The notes: generated by a model from the sequence alone, not told the origin. Counted from the stretch's first letter, positions 19,435 to 30,092 are shown. The stretch is 64,000 nt of DNA from Leptothoe kymatousa TAU-MAC 1615 (GCF_018739865.1 NZ_JADOER010000016.1:56923-120922), one strand, 5' to 3'. Program-made: numbers and translations.

Positions 19435-20448
19435 ATGACTGCCAATCCCGAGCCAGTTAAACCTAACCCCACCGATACCCAGGGTCAATCGGAGGGCTCT
19501 AAAGCACGCCAACTGCTAGGCATGAAAGGGGCTGCCGATGGCGAAACATCCATCTGGAAAATTCGCCTCCAGCTGATGAAGCCCATCACCTGGATTCCTC
19601 TCATATGGGGAGTTCTGTGTGGTGCCGCATCATCTGGACACTTTGAATGGACTCTAGAACATGTCATGGCGTCCTTAGCCTGCATGCTAATGGCGGGGCC
19701 GCTGCTCACAGGCTATACCCAAACCATTAATGATTACTACGATCGAGAACTCGATGCCATTAATGAGCCCTATCGACCGATTCCATCTGGCGCTATCAGT
19801 CTAGGCCAGGTGCAGGTACAGATTTGGGTGCTACTCCTCGGTGGGATTGCCGTCTCCTACGGTCTCGATCAGTGGGCCAACCACGCTTTCCCCATACTGA
19901 CTGCCCTAGCTCTAGGCGGCTCATTTGTTTCCTATATCTATTCCGCACCTCCGTTGAAACTGAAACAAAATGGATGGCTCGGAAATTATGCCTTGGGTGC
20001 CAGCTACATTGCCCTACCTTGGTGGGCGGGTCATGCCCTGTTTGGCGAACTGAATGCAACGGTTATTTTCCTCACCCTGCTCTACAGCATGGCGGGGTTA
20101 GGCATTGCAGTTGTGAATGACTTCAAGAGTGTTGAAGGGGATAAGGCCTTGGGCCTGAAATCGTTGCCCGTGATGTTTGGCATTGGTACCGCAGCCTGGA
20201 TTTGCGTATTAATGATTGACATTTTTCAGGCTGGTATGGCTGGTTATTTGATCGCCATACACAAAAATATCTACGCTGTTCTGCTGATCCTGATGATCAT
20301 TCCACAAATTACATTTCAAGACATGTACTTTTTACGTGACCCATTAGCTAACGACGTCAAGTATCAGGCAAGTGCCCAGCCATTTTTGGTTCTGGGTATG
20401 TTGATCTTGGGTCTGGCCCTGGGACATACCGAGTATTTGGTGGGTTAG
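19435..20448 (+). CDS. chlG: Chlorophyll synthase
   Basis: Membrane prenyltransferase that attaches the phytyl or geranylgeranyl chain to chlorophyllide, the last step of chlorophyll a synthesis. It is 337 residues with about nine helices. The first Asp-rich motif is NDYYDRELDAINEPYRPIPS and the second is VVNDFKSVEGDKALG. The hydrophilic N-terminal ~40 residues are typical. It is 123 bp after the Get3d gene on the same strand. Confidence 0.97.
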   Translation: MTANPEPVKPNPTDTQGQSEGSKARQLLGMKGAADGETSIWKIRLQLMKPITWIPLIWGVLCGAASSGHFEWTLEHVMASLACMLMAGPLLTGYTQTINDYYDRELDAINEPYRPIPSGAISLGQVQVQIWVLLLGGIAVSYGLDQWANHAFPILTALALGGSFVSYIYSAPPLKLKQNGWLGNYALGASYIALPWWAGHALFGELNATVIFLTLLYSMAGLGIAVVNDFKSVEGDKALGLKSLPVMFGIGTAAWICVLMIDIFQAGMAGYLIAIHKNIYAVLLILMIIPQITFQDMYFLRDPLANDVKYQASAQPFLVLGMLILGLALGHTEYLVG

Positions 20449-20603
20449 GGCAGATTCTGCTAGCCTTTTTTAAGGCATACCAGGATATGTAAAGCCTGAC
20501 GTTGGACAACATTAGGTGCAGGTGCTGAGCAACAAAGCAAATTAATGCGTGCTGATTAAGTCAACCATTTCAAGAAAAATGGGTTAGATAGGGTTTCTTT
20601 AAC

Positions 20604-23009
20604 GTGGCTAATTGGATTGGTAAAATCAAAAACGATGGTGCTGATAAGCGGTTAACTGCAGCTATTGCGGAACTGAAACAGCAGAAAACACCGAAACCAC
20701 TTTACAGAAGCATTTTATTTTGGCTCACTCTGCTGGTGGGGGCTGGCATTGCAGGTAGCGCAACCCGTGGCTATCGCTTTTGGCAAGAAGCCAATGCCAA
20801 TCTGCCGGATGTTTCCAATGCATTAACGTTTGAGCGCACAGGCACCATCACCATCAAGGCAGACGATGGCAGCGTTCTGCAAAAAATTGGCCCAGCGACC
20901 CAAGAATATTTGGAATACGATGACATTCCAGATACCTTAGTCCAGGGATTTATCGCCTCAGAAGATCGACGCTTCTACGATCACGGAGGCATTGACTATA
21001 AAGGGATTGCCCGAGCGGTTTATTCCAACGTAAGAAATCGCGATTTGGTAGAAGGTGCCAGTACCATCACCCAGCAGGTTGCTCGCATCATCTTTTTAGA
21101 TCAAGATCGCAGCTTTCAGCGGAAGTTTCGAGAAGCTCTGCTGGCACAAAAATTAGAAAAAGAGCTTGGCAAGGAAAAAATCCTGGAGCGCTATCTAAAC
21201 CTTGTGTATCTTGGCGCAGGAGCCTATGGCGTTGCTGATGCGGCCTGGATTTATTTTGGCAAAGCGGTTGAAGAGTTAACGGTTGCGGAAATAGCCCTGA
21301 TTGCGGGCATGGCTCCAGCACCCAGTGTTTATTCTCCGTTAGTGGATGAAGATGCGGCGAGAGAGCAACGAGATAAGGTCGTTAGCCGCATGTTGGAGAA
21401 TGGGGTCATTTCCCAAGCCCAGGCAACAACGGCATATCGAAGTGATGTTGCCACCACCCCCAACGAACCTAAGTTTCTCTATAGTGAGTTCCCTTACTTC
21501 ACTATCTATGTGCAGAAAAAGCTGCCTGAGCTAATTTCTCAGGATGCGATTGAAGCGGGGGGCCTAATTGTAGAAACGAGTCTCGAACCAAAATGGCAAC
21601 GATCTGCTGAAACAACTCTAGAGGAAGTTTTAGAAGAGTATGGTCGCTGGCAACGATTTGAACAGGGCTCTATTGTGGCTCTGAATCCAAAAACCGGCCA
21701 AATTCATGCCATGGTAGGGGGCACTGACTTTGAAGAAAGTCAGTTTAATCGGGTCACCCAGGCACAACGACAACCAGGGTCCACTTTCAAAGCATTTGTA
21801 TACAGTGCAGCGATCGCAAGTGGCCTATCTCCCTACAAAGGCTATGTCGACGCTCGCTATGTGGTCGATGGCTATGAACCAAAAAACTATGGTGGCAAGT
21901 TCAGTGGCAATGTTGAACTGAGGCGGGCACTGTCCTCTTCCATCAATATTGTGGCCGTCAAGGTGCTGGTGGAAGTTGGTTTTGAACCCGTTATTGAACT
22001 AGCGAAACGCATGGGCATCAAATCAGATTTGCTGCCCGCCTACTCCTTAGCTCTGGGTTCTTCCGAAGTAAACCTGCTAGAAATCACCAATGCCTATGGT
22101 GCGATCGCAGCGGAAGGCAAACATGTAGACGCCCATGGGATTACGCGCATCACTAATCGCAGCGGCAAAGTGCTCTACGAATTTAGCGATGAACCAGAAC
22201 AAGCAATCGATCAAGATTCAGCCGCTATTATGGCCTGGATGATGCGCAGTGTTGTAGAAGGCGGCACCGGCAGCAATGCTTATATCAGCGGCCGACAAAT
22301 TGCGGGCAAAACAGGCACCTCCGAAAAAAATAGGGACCTTTGGTTTATTGGCTTTACCCCCGATTTAGTCGTCGGTGTGTGGTTTGGTAACGACGATAGT
22401 AGCCCTACCCGTGGAGCCAGCAGCACCGCAGCCTATGCTTGGCGCAAGTTTGTAGAACAATTTATTGAAGATTTACCGGTGGAAAAATTCCCTGAACTCC
22501 CTCGCCTATCAGGGAGAGAGGGCTCCATCGAAGCCAAACCAGTCAAACCAGGTAAAGTCATTGCCGAAAAAGCTGGCAGCAGCCGACGTTCTTCCGACAG
22601 CGCCCCACGACAATCAGCCCCCGAACCAGCGCCTCAGCCTCGACGGGCAGAAGAGCCAGCCCCCCAACCGCGTGCAGATCCAGCGCCTCGCAGAAGTACG
22701 CCACCGCCCGTTAGGCAAGAACCCGTAACCCCCGCTCCGGCTCCGACTCCCACCTCCCCCGCTCCGGCTCCCATACCGGCAGAACCGGCGCCGGAGCCTA
22801 TATTTGCCGATCCTCCAGCGCCAGCCGCTCCGAGCGAACCGGTGGCTCCGGCTCCCCCCGTCGCGGCACCAGCACCCATCGAGCCGGCTCCCGTATTCGA
22901 ACCCGCCCCGGCACCACCGGCACCCGCGCCCGCACCACCCGCGCCCATCGCACCGGCACCCGCGCCGGCCGCACCCGCACCGGTAGATGCAGATGTCTCG
23001 GCAGAGTGA
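20604..23009 (+). CDS. Class A penicillin-binding protein (PBP1A type) with long Pro/Ala tail
   Basis: Bifunctional cell-wall enzyme, 801 residues, GTG start. After a cytoplasmic N-terminus and one membrane helix (about 35-55) comes the GT51 glycosyltransferase with ASEDRRFYDHGG, GASTITQQVAR and ERYLNLVYLGAGAYGV. The transpeptidase domain has SxxK at about Ser393 (QPGSTFK), SxN (SSSIN) and KTG at about Lys569 (AGKTGTSE). The last ~130 residues are a low-complexity Pro/Ala/Glu tail built from PAP units. That tail makes the opposite strand look open as Gly/Arg-rich frames, which are shadows. The tail may span or bind peptidoglycan. Confidence 0.95.
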   Translation: MANWIGKIKNDGADKRLTAAIAELKQQKTPKPLYRSILFWLTLLVGAGIAGSATRGYRFWQEANANLPDVSNALTFERTGTITIKADDGSVLQKIGPATQEYLEYDDIPDTLVQGFIASEDRRFYDHGGIDYKGIARAVYSNVRNRDLVEGASTITQQVARIIFLDQDRSFQRKFREALLAQKLEKELGKEKILERYLNLVYLGAGAYGVADAAWIYFGKAVEELTVAEIALIAGMAPAPSVYSPLVDEDAAREQRDKVVSRMLENGVISQAQATTAYRSDVATTPNEPKFLYSEFPYFTIYVQKKLPELISQDAIEAGGLIVETSLEPKWQRSAETTLEEVLEEYGRWQRFEQGSIVALNPKTGQIHAMVGGTDFEESQFNRVTQAQRQPGSTFKAFVYSAAIASGLSPYKGYVDARYVVDGYEPKNYGGKFSGNVELRRALSSSINIVAVKVLVEVGFEPVIELAKRMGIKSDLLPAYSLALGSSEVNLLEITNAYGAIAAEGKHVDAHGITRITNRSGKVLYEFSDEPEQAIDQDSAAIMAWMMRSVVEGGTGSNAYISGRQIAGKTGTSEKNRDLWFIGFTPDLVVGVWFGNDDSSPTRGASSTAAYAWRKFVEQFIEDLPVEKFPELPRLSGREGSIEAKPVKPGKVIAEKAGSSRRSSDSAPRQSAPEPAPQPRRAEEPAPQPRADPAPRRSTPPPVRQEPVTPAPAPTPTSPAPAPIPAEPAPEPIFADPPAPAAPSEPVAPAPPVAAPAPIEPAPVFEPAPAPPAPAPAPPAPIAPAPAPAAPAPVDADVSAE

Positions 23010-23171
23010 TAGGTAGACCACTAAAATAAATAAAGCGCTGTTGCCGATTGGACTGATGATGTAGCGTAACGACTGTGCCATCCGGCAACTGCTCGAACTC
23101 AGCATCAGCCCTTAGCTTGGCAACGGTCAAACTCAGGAGCGTATTGGAATTAGAAAGGGATAAGCCTCTTT

Positions 23172-23387
23172 ATGGCAATTGTTTTAGGTGAAGTGGGTGC
23201 ATCAGGCATTCCCATGTACTACTTTCAGTTAGTGTACGTGGTGGGATTTATTGCAGCAGTCGTAATTGGGTCATTGGCCTGGTACAACTCAAAAAGACCG
23301 CCGGGCTGGGAAGATGTAGCGCGCCCTGATATGGTGCCTGATGTCAAAACCGAAGACGAAGAACAACAATCTACTGATCAGGAATAG
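23172..23387 (+). CDS. psb35: Photosystem II assembly protein Psb35-like
   Basis: A 71-residue protein with one membrane helix (about 17-40: FQLVYVVGFIAAVVIGSLAW), followed by the conserved YNSKRPPGWEDVARPD and an acidic tail. It resembles Psb35 (Ssl2148 of Synechocystis), which associates with photosystem II assembly intermediates. The name is assigned from memory of the family pattern. It is convergent with the next small gene, with only two bases between stops. Confidence 0.7.
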   Translation: MAIVLGEVGASGIPMYYFQLVYVVGFIAAVVIGSLAWYNSKRPPGWEDVARPDMVPDVKTEDEEQQSTDQE

Positions 23388-23389
23388 CG

Positions 23390-23590
23390 TTAGTCCACGA
23401 CTCTGAGGCGACCATGGGTGATCGCCTCAAAAATTTTATTGACCTGCGCCTGCTCATCACTATTCAGCTGAGCTTTATTGAGCAAAGATGCCATCAGCAT
23501 GCGTTGGTTTGCCCGAGTAATACGACGACATCTCAAAATATTACTCATCAGACTCTCTAAGGATTGAGTCTTTGGGGTGGGATTTAGCAT
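23390..23590 (-). CDS. Conserved small cyanobacterial protein, function unknown
   Basis: A 66-residue, mostly helical soluble protein (LESLMSNILRCRRITRANQR, then a C-terminal HGRLRVVD). Similar short proteins with a RRITR centre and an LRVVD ending are common in cyanobacteria and have no assigned role. It is convergent with psb35. Confidence 0.7.
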   Translation of the reverse strand: MLNPTPKTQSLESLMSNILRCRRITRANQRMLMASLLNKAQLNSDEQAQVNKIFEAITHGRLRVVD

Positions 23591-23794
23591 GACATTTACT
23601 CCAGGACTACAGGAAACTTAGTGGTCAGCCATAAAGTTCATTGAAGAGATCTTTTATGTCTACTCTTACTATGCGTTGTATATCAAGCGTTCACCGTGAT
23701 TACCAGGCTAAAAAAATGTGATCAGCCGCACGTTCAACCGTGATTTCACTAGTTTTCTCAGAAAGAATATTTGTCAGGGTTGAAATCAAGCAAT

Positions 23795-24592
23795 TCACAC
23801 CCGCTCGCTTTTATGGCGAAAGTATTCAGCAAATGCCGCAATCAGCCCTGAACCCAAGATCAGCAGCACACTTAACGCATTGATATCAGGTTTAATTCCA
23901 GTTTTAACGCGACTAAAAATTTCAATGGGCAACGGATTCGCACCACCCGCCGTAAAGCTCGAAATCAATAGATCGTCCATACTCAAAACAAACGCCAACA
24001 AGCACCCTGAAACAATGGCAGGGGCCAGTTGAGGAATTAATACTTTGAGCAGTGCCTGGGTGGGTGTAGCCCCTAAATCTAGGGCCGCTTCTTCTAAATT
24101 TGGATCTAATCCTTGGAGGCGACTAGACACAACGATGGCAATGTAAGCCAAACAAAACACCATATGGGCCGCAATTGCAGTCCATAAACTCAAGGGAATA
24201 GCAACGGAAGCCAGGAAAACAAGGGTAGCTACTGCGATCGCAATATCTGGAATAATCAGCGGTAGATAAGAAATGCCCACATACAAAGATTTACCCAGAA
24301 ACCGGTATTTAGAAAGTCCCACCGCCATCAAAGTACCTAGCACAGAGGAGATGGCCACCGCACAAATGGCGATTTTAAGACTATCTCCCAAGGCCAAAAA
24401 TAAACGTTCATCCCCCATCAGCTTCTGATACCAGGTGAGGCTAAAACCTTTCCAAATCGCACCGTACCGAGACTGATTAAAGCTGTATATTCCCAAAATC
24501 AAAATCGGGATATACATAAACCCATACATCAGCAGGGTAAATATGCCTTGCCACGAAAAACGCAGGTTACCTTTAGACGCCACAGGTTTCAT
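23795..24592 (-). CDS. potC: Spermidine/putrescine ABC transporter permease PotC
   Basis: Inner-membrane permease, 265 residues and six helices, with the binding-protein-dependent EAA motif (EEAALDLGATPTQALLKVLI). Its start overlaps the potB stop by 4 bp (ATGA), so the two permeases are translationally coupled. It is the last gene of potA-potD-potB-potC. Confidence 0.92.
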   Translation of the reverse strand: MKPVASKGNLRFSWQGIFTLLMYGFMYIPILILGIYSFNQSRYGAIWKGFSLTWYQKLMGDERLFLALGDSLKIAICAVAISSVLGTLMAVGLSKYRFLGKSLYVGISYLPLIIPDIAIAVATLVFLASVAIPLSLWTAIAAHMVFCLAYIAIVVSSRLQGLDPNLEEAALDLGATPTQALLKVLIPQLAPAIVSGCLLAFVLSMDDLLISSFTAGGANPLPIEIFSRVKTGIKPDINALSVLLILGSGLIAAFAEYFRHKSERV

Positions 24593-25497
24593 GAATACAT
24601 CTCAGGGTTGCGGTCTCCATATTTGAGTAACAGTGAGATCGCAGCACTCACCATCAAAATCAACACCATACTCAACGCTGAACCAAACCCCCAATTACGA
24701 GCTACACCCAAAAATTGGTTATAAATTAATCGCGAAATAGTCATACTGCTCGGGCCACCTAGCAATGTGGGCACCACAAAATCTCCCAAGCTGGTCACAA
24801 ACACCAGAAGACCACCCGCCGCAATCCCCGGAAACGTTTGAGGCACCGTCACTCGCCAAAAAGCAACACGGGGGTTTGCCCCCAAATCCGCCGCAGCTTC
24901 CAGCAAACTCAGATCCAATCGCTCTAGGGAAGCGTATAGAATCAGCACCATATAGGGCAAGAAACTATAGGTCATGCCGATATACACCGCCCAGGGAGTA
25001 TTCATCAAAGACTGCGTGGGTAGCCCCAAGGTACTTAAAACCAGGTTAATCACCCCAGACGGACGCAACAGCGTAATCCACGCATAGGTACGCAATAAGG
25101 ACGATGTCCACAGGGGGAGAATAAACAGAACTAACAGCAAGTTACGCCAACGCTTAGGAGCCATGAGTGCTAGCCAATAGGCCACTGGAAACCCAAGCAA
25201 CAGACACAACAATGTAGTGCCTGTTGCAAATGTGGCGGAGCGCTTAAGTACCTGTAAATATGTGGGCTCTAAAATTCTGAGATAGTTGAGCAAGCCATAG
25301 CCCAGGATAGGCTGCCCTGGTTTTAGACCCGGGACAAAACTCAATTCCCCAATCAATATCGTGGGCAAGACCATTAACAAAAATAGCCATAACCCTGCTG
25401 GCCCTAATAGACCCAATGGCCTCAGACTGGACTTAAATCCCTGATAAATGGTCGATAGATTGATAGCGCGGCCCTCTGGTCTCAGTCCTCCCTCCAT
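24589..25497 (-). CDS. potB: Spermidine/putrescine ABC transporter permease PotB
   Basis: Inner-membrane permease, 302 residues with about six helices, and an EAA motif (LLEAAADLGANPRVAFWRVT). The start is 6 bp after the potD stop and the stop overlaps potC. It partners PotC to form the polyamine channel. Confidence 0.92.
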   Translation of the reverse strand: MEGGLRPEGRAINLSTIYQGFKSSLRPLGLLGPAGLWLFLLMVLPTILIGELSFVPGLKPGQPILGYGLLNYLRILEPTYLQVLKRSATFATGTTLLCLLLGFPVAYWLALMAPKRWRNLLLVLFILPLWTSSLLRTYAWITLLRPSGVINLVLSTLGLPTQSLMNTPWAVYIGMTYSFLPYMVLILYASLERLDLSLLEAAADLGANPRVAFWRVTVPQTFPGIAAGGLLVFVTSLGDFVVPTLLGGPSSMTISRLIYNQFLGVARNWGFGSALSMVLILMVSAAISLLLKYGDRNPEMYS

Positions 25498-25503
25498 GAT
25501 GTT

Positions 25504-26658
25504 TTAGGCACTGGTTACCTTGGTCCAATACTCGTCATACAGAGCGTTGGCATCCCCCACGGGCGCAATGCCCTCACACTTAGCCAGCAAGTCTTCAGGG
25601 GGGAAGAGATTTTTGTTATCTAACAGTTCTTTAGACAGCATGGACATCGCTTCACCATTGGGCGTTGCAAAGAACAACCGCTCAACTGTTTCCTGAGAAA
25701 CCTTAGGCTGCAAGTTAAAATTCATCCACTCATAGGCCGCATCCACATTGGGTGCCGAGGTAGGAATCACCATGGTGTCAGTCCAAACCGAGGACCCACT
25801 CGCTGGAATGACATACTTAAACTTAGGATTTTCGAGACTAACTGGAATGCCCTCTACGGAATAGACCATGGACATCAGCAGATCTCCACTCAACAATTCA
25901 TCTTGCCAACCAAAGGACTTAAAGGATGCCAGTGCGGGTTTCAGGTCTAACAGTTTTTTATACGCTTCTTCTAACTGCGCAGGTTCAGTAGCATTGTACG
26001 AATAGCCTAGGGAGCTGAGCACCGCCCCCATAGTCTCTCGAACATCATCCAGCATGGTCAATTTGCGCGACAATACATCCCGATTTTCCCAAAGATAGTT
26101 CCAATCCTCAGGGGGAGTAGTCAGCACCTCAGAATTGTAGAGAAGCCCCGTGGTGCCCCAACTAAACGCAACGCTATGGCTACTATCCGGATCGTAGACG
26201 GGACTTTGCCACTTCTCAAGAATCTTGTCTAAACCAACGAGGCGAGACTTATCCAGCTCGGTCAACATCCCAAGACCAATCATCTCAGTGACCATGTAGT
26301 CCGAAGGATAAATCAGACTGTAGTTGGCACCACCACCGGCCTGCATTTTAGCCAGCATGGTTTCGTTCGAATCATAAACGTCAATTTTGACATCTATGCC
26401 GGTAGCTTCTGTAAACTGTGCCGCCAGTTCATCGTCTGTATAGTCGGCCCAGGTGTAAATGTGTAGCACACCATCTCCCGCAGCTCCAGATGAGGGTGCT
26501 GCAGCTGTCGTTTCTGATGCTGCTGTATCAACGTTGCCAACGGTACGTCGACAGTTGGATAAACCCACACCAGCTAGCACAGCAGCAGATCCCTGCAAAA
26601 AGCGACGGCGGGAAGTACGTGAAAGCAAAGATGAATTATGGGATAGTCGGCGGGGCAC
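25504..26658 (-). CDS. potD: Polyamine ABC transporter substrate-binding protein PotD
   Basis: Extracytoplasmic binding protein, 384 residues. The N-terminus carries a twin-arginine motif (TSRRRFLQG) followed by a lipobox ending at GLSNC, so it is probably exported folded by Tat and lipid-anchored. The mature part has the PotD/PotF pattern (LHIYTWADYTDDELAAQF, IYPSDYMVTEMIGLGML). Substrate preference between spermidine and putrescine cannot be read from the sequence. Confidence 0.9.
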   Translation of the reverse strand: MPRRLSHNSSLLSRTSRRRFLQGSAAVLAGVGLSNCRRTVGNVDTAASETTAAAPSSGAAGDGVLHIYTWADYTDDELAAQFTEATGIDVKIDVYDSNETMLAKMQAGGGANYSLIYPSDYMVTEMIGLGMLTELDKSRLVGLDKILEKWQSPVYDPDSSHSVAFSWGTTGLLYNSEVLTTPPEDWNYLWENRDVLSRKLTMLDDVRETMGAVLSSLGYSYNATEPAQLEEAYKKLLDLKPALASFKSFGWQDELLSGDLLMSMVYSVEGIPVSLENPKFKYVIPASGSSVWTDTMVIPTSAPNVDAAYEWMNFNLQPKVSQETVERLFFATPNGEAMSMLSKELLDNKNLFPPEDLLAKCEGIAPVGDANALYDEYWTKVTSA

Positions 26659-26785
26659 AGTCTTTCTCCTCTAGGCAGACACCATTGATAGTTTGAAACC
26701 ACTCTTTGACCTTAGGTCATTGGGTAATTGCAATTTGTTCATGTAGACCCATATTTGCCGTGATCAGACAAAATATGGATTTTCT

Positions 26786-27970
26786 CTAATGTGGAGCTAG
26801 GACCTGACAATCGGATGCTGCCCAAGCGACATACACAGCAGATCCAGCTTTATATGGCATGTGGTTGGGCTGTAAAACACGCAACCGCTCACCTGTGGTT
26901 AATTCAATAATGCACTGAATGTGGGGGCCTGTATACAATGTGTGCTGGACTTTTCCGACATAACAGTTCTCATAGCGAGACGTTAGGCCATGCTCTGTTT
27001 GAGGGCTCAGATAAATTTTCTCAGGGCGAATACTGACATTTAGCCCATGGGCATCAATGGCTGAGGGTTCCTGCACTGGCAGCATCACCTCTAGCCCACT
27101 GGCAGTGGTCAGGAGAGACGCAGTATCAGTACTTTTGCAGTGGCCGGAGAGTAAATTGGTATCGCCAATAAAATCTGCAACAAACGCCGTGGTGGGACGC
27201 TCATAGATCTCACTGGGGGTGCCCACCTGCTCAATCCGACCATCCTTCATCACCGCAATACGATCCGACAGGGAAAGGGCTTCTTCTTGATCGTGGGTGA
27301 CCATGATGAAGGTAATGCCCAAGCGCTGATGTAGATTGGATAGCTCCACTTGCATCTGCTTGCGCAACTTTAAGTCCAAAGCGCCTAAAGGTTCGTCTAG
27401 TAACATCACCGCCGGACGATTTACCAAGGCACGGGCTAGGGCCACCCGCTGCTTTTGTCCCCCCGATAGCTGGCTCGGATAGCGCTTGGCAAAGCTTTCC
27501 ATTTGTACCAATTTCAAAGCTTCTCCCACACGCTGGCGCAGGTCCAGCTTGGAAACTTTTTTGATTTTCAGGCCAAAGGCTACGTTATCCCACACGCTCA
27601 TGTGATTAAACAGGGCATAGCTTTGAAAAACGGTATTGACGGAGCGATGGTGAGCTGGAACACCGCCCATGGACTGCTGTTGAATGTGCAATTCCCCAGA
27701 CGTGGGCGTCTCGAACCCGGCTATCATCCTCAGAGTCGTGGTTTTACCGCAACCAGAGGGGCCCAAAATACTAAAAAATTCCCCTTGGCGGATTTGGAGA
27801 TTCAGCCCTTGAACAACTGTTTCTTCCCCAAAGGTTTTGACCACATCTTTAAGTTCCACATCCAATGTCGTGGTGACATTTGCAGGCGGAGAAATGGTTG
27901 GAGCCATAGGATGCAACCCCTGTGCATGGTTCATTGGCACTATTTTACGGTTAGCAGTTGCAAATCCCAA
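26786..27970 (-). CDS. potA: Spermidine/putrescine ABC transporter ATPase PotA
   Basis: Cytoplasmic ATPase, 394 residues, with Walker [11 protein letters not shown]-loop, [15 protein letters not shown] signature, Walker [13 protein letters not shown], switch MVTHDQEEA and a C-terminal TOBE domain. The annotated Met is the first in frame; Met13 or Met22 may be the true start because the N-terminal ~30 residues look unconserved. It is the first gene of the pot operon, 127 bp before potD. Confidence 0.93.
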   Translation of the reverse strand: MGFATANRKIVPMNHAQGLHPMAPTISPPANVTTTLDVELKDVVKTFGEETVVQGLNLQIRQGEFFSILGPSGCGKTTTLRMIAGFETPTSGELHIQQQSMGGVPAHHRSVNTVFQSYALFNHMSVWDNVAFGLKIKKVSKLDLRQRVGEALKLVQMESFAKRYPSQLSGGQKQRVALARALVNRPAVMLLDEPLGALDLKLRKQMQVELSNLHQRLGITFIMVTHDQEEALSLSDRIAVMKDGRIEQVGTPSEIYERPTTAFVADFIGDTNLLSGHCKSTDTASLLTTASGLEVMLPVQEPSAIDAHGLNVSIRPEKIYLSPQTEHGLTSRYENCYVGKVQHTLYTGPHIQCIIELTTGERLRVLQPNHMPYKAGSAVYVAWAASDCQVLAPH

Positions 27971-28218
27971 TCAATTGGATTGGAACTTGTAGCCTCCATG
28001 GGCATAAGGAGAGACTAACGGGTCCGGAATGACTATAAAGTGCCCATTTTGTCAGGATGGGTAGATTTTTCCAGGGAAAAGGTTAGCCGAAGACCAGGGG
28101 ACAGAACGCTGCTGGAATTGAGCTGGAAGGGCTAAACTGGTCACAGCTCAGGGCAACACATGGCCCAGTCTACAGTTTTAGTTATCTTCAAGTTCTAGAT
28201 TTTCGCTCACCGTCACCT

Positions 28219-30048
28219 ATGGCCTTTCTTCAGTATTCTTCATCGGCAAAGGTTGAAAAAAAAGGCGGACGAACTGTTGGCCGACAGTATCAATCGGTGA
28301 TCATGATGATTTTTCTCTCGCTAATTATGCTGGGGGGCATCGGTAGCCGATTGTTTTACTTGCAGTTGGTTGAGGGCGATCGCAACCGCAAGCTAGCTGA
28401 GGAAAATCGCATCCTATTGCTGCCCCGCAGACCCGCACGCGGCACAGTGTTTGATCGCAATGGCAAAATTCTGGCCGGTAGTCGCCTCTCCCACTCGGTA
28501 TCGATTTGGCCCATTGCCTTACCCGAAGACAAACGGGGTGCCGTGGTGCAACGTTTATCCCAACTGCTGGAAATACCGGAAGCTGAAATTCAACAGCGGA
28601 TTGAATCGGCTGGCTATGAATCTACCCAGTCTATTGCGATCGCACGGGGTCTAAGCCCAGCCCAAACCACGGCCCTAGCAGAATATGCCTCCGTGCTGCC
28701 GGGGGTACGGGTGGAAGCAGAAGCGATTCGCAACTATCCCAACGGTGATTTGGCCGCCCACGTCATCGGCTACACCGGCGAAATCAACGAAGAAGAATTT
28801 GATCGCTTTTCGGAAGAGGGCCAAGACTATCGCCTAGGGGACATTATCGGCAAAATGGGAGCCGAAAAATCCTTTGAATCGTTACTCCGAGGCGCATGGG
28901 GCGGCCAGCAAGTTGAAGTGGACAGCGCCGGCAATGTCCTGAGGATTATGGGGGAAAAAACACCCGAATCCGGCCAAAACATTCGGCTTACGTTGGATCT
29001 AGAACTGCAAAAAGTTGCAGAAAAAGCCCTAGGGGACAAAATTGGTGCCATTGTCGCCATGGACCCCAACGATGGGGCAATTCTCGCCATGGTCAGCCGC
29101 CCCACCTTTGACCCGAACCTTTTCTCCACTCGCATTACCCAGGCCCAGTGGGAGCAGCTCAACAGCCGGGGCAATCCCTTTTTGAACCGCGCCCTCCAGG
29201 CCTATCCTCCCGCCAGCACCTTCAAGATCATCACCACCACCGCTGGCATCGAATCAGGCACCTTTGCCGCCAATACAGTCTTACAGACGTTTCCCAACAT
29301 TAACGCTGGCGGCATTTTATTCTGGGATTGGAATAATGCTGGCTTTGGCCCATTGGGCTTTGATGGCGCTTTGCAATGGAGTAGCGACACATTTTTCTAC
29401 CAGGTGGGGATGCGCATGGGCCATGAGCCCTTAATTCACTGGATGCGCAAATATGGCCTGGGCAAAAAAACCGGCATTGAATTAGTCACCGAAGAATCTC
29501 CTGGGCTAGTCCCCGATGAAGCCTGGAAACAAAAAATCTTTGAAGAAGAATGGTATCTGGGGGACACCATCAACATGACCATTGGCCAGGGATACATGCA
29601 GGTGACCCCACTACAAACAGCCGTGATGTTTGCTGTTGCTGCCAATGATGGCTATCGAGTTACCCCCCATCTGTTGTTGGATAATGCTGAATCCAAACAA
29701 TGGAAGACGCCCATAGACATGCAGCCACGCACCCTGGAAATCATTCAACGGGGGCTGCGCAAGGTGGTAACCAGCGGTACTGGTACCCGGCTGAACGTGC
29801 CCACCATTCCAACGCCGGCTGGCAAAAGTGGCACTGCCGAGGCGCCTCCCTACGAAAACCACACCTGGTTTGGAGCCTATGCGCCGTTTGAGAAACCCGA
29901 AATTTTAGTGGTGGCTTTTGGCGAACATTCTGGCGGTGGCGGCGGCTCCTTTGCCGCCCCCATGGTGCAACAGGTGCTAGAAGCCTACTTTAAGGAAAAC
30001 AAACGTCAAAAAGGTCCCAAACTGCCCGCTAAGCAGTCGGCTGGTTAA
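28219..30048 (+). CDS. mrdA: Penicillin-binding protein 2 (elongation transpeptidase)
   Basis: Class B PBP, 609 residues, needed for lateral wall growth with RodA. It has one membrane helix (about 28-48), the dimerization segment RRPARGTVFDRNGKILA, then the transpeptidase domain. Active-site motifs are SxxK at Ser333 (PPASTFKI), SxD (WSSDTFF) and KSG at Lys536 (AGKSGTAE). It is divergent from potA across about 250 bp. Confidence 0.95.
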   Translation: MAFLQYSSSAKVEKKGGRTVGRQYQSVIMMIFLSLIMLGGIGSRLFYLQLVEGDRNRKLAEENRILLLPRRPARGTVFDRNGKILAGSRLSHSVSIWPIALPEDKRGAVVQRLSQLLEIPEAEIQQRIESAGYESTQSIAIARGLSPAQTTALAEYASVLPGVRVEAEAIRNYPNGDLAAHVIGYTGEINEEEFDRFSEEGQDYRLGDIIGKMGAEKSFESLLRGAWGGQQVEVDSAGNVLRIMGEKTPESGQNIRLTLDLELQKVAEKALGDKIGAIVAMDPNDGAILAMVSRPTFDPNLFSTRITQAQWEQLNSRGNPFLNRALQAYPPASTFKIITTTAGIESGTFAANTVLQTFPNINAGGILFWDWNNAGFGPLGFDGALQWSSDTFFYQVGMRMGHEPLIHWMRKYGLGKKTGIELVTEESPGLVPDEAWKQKIFEEEWYLGDTINMTIGQGYMQVTPLQTAVMFAVAANDGYRVTPHLLLDNAESKQWKTPIDMQPRTLEIIQRGLRKVVTSGTGTRLNVPTIPTPAGKSGTAEAPPYENHTWFGAYAPFEKPEILVVAFGEHSGGGGGSFAAPMVQQVLEAYFKENKRQKGPKLPAKQSAG

Positions 30049-30092
30049 ACCGGTTACGTTTAGGGGCCTAGCAGGCTGGGCCCTTAAAAAAT

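Noticed and set aside
22614-23105. Gly/Arg- and Gly/Ala-rich open frames on the minus strand
   Set aside because: They mirror the Pro/Ala tail of the PBP in other frames and have no independent support.
27503-28018. 171-codon plus-strand frame over potA
   Set aside because: Antisense to the conserved PotA frame and lacks any recognisable feature.
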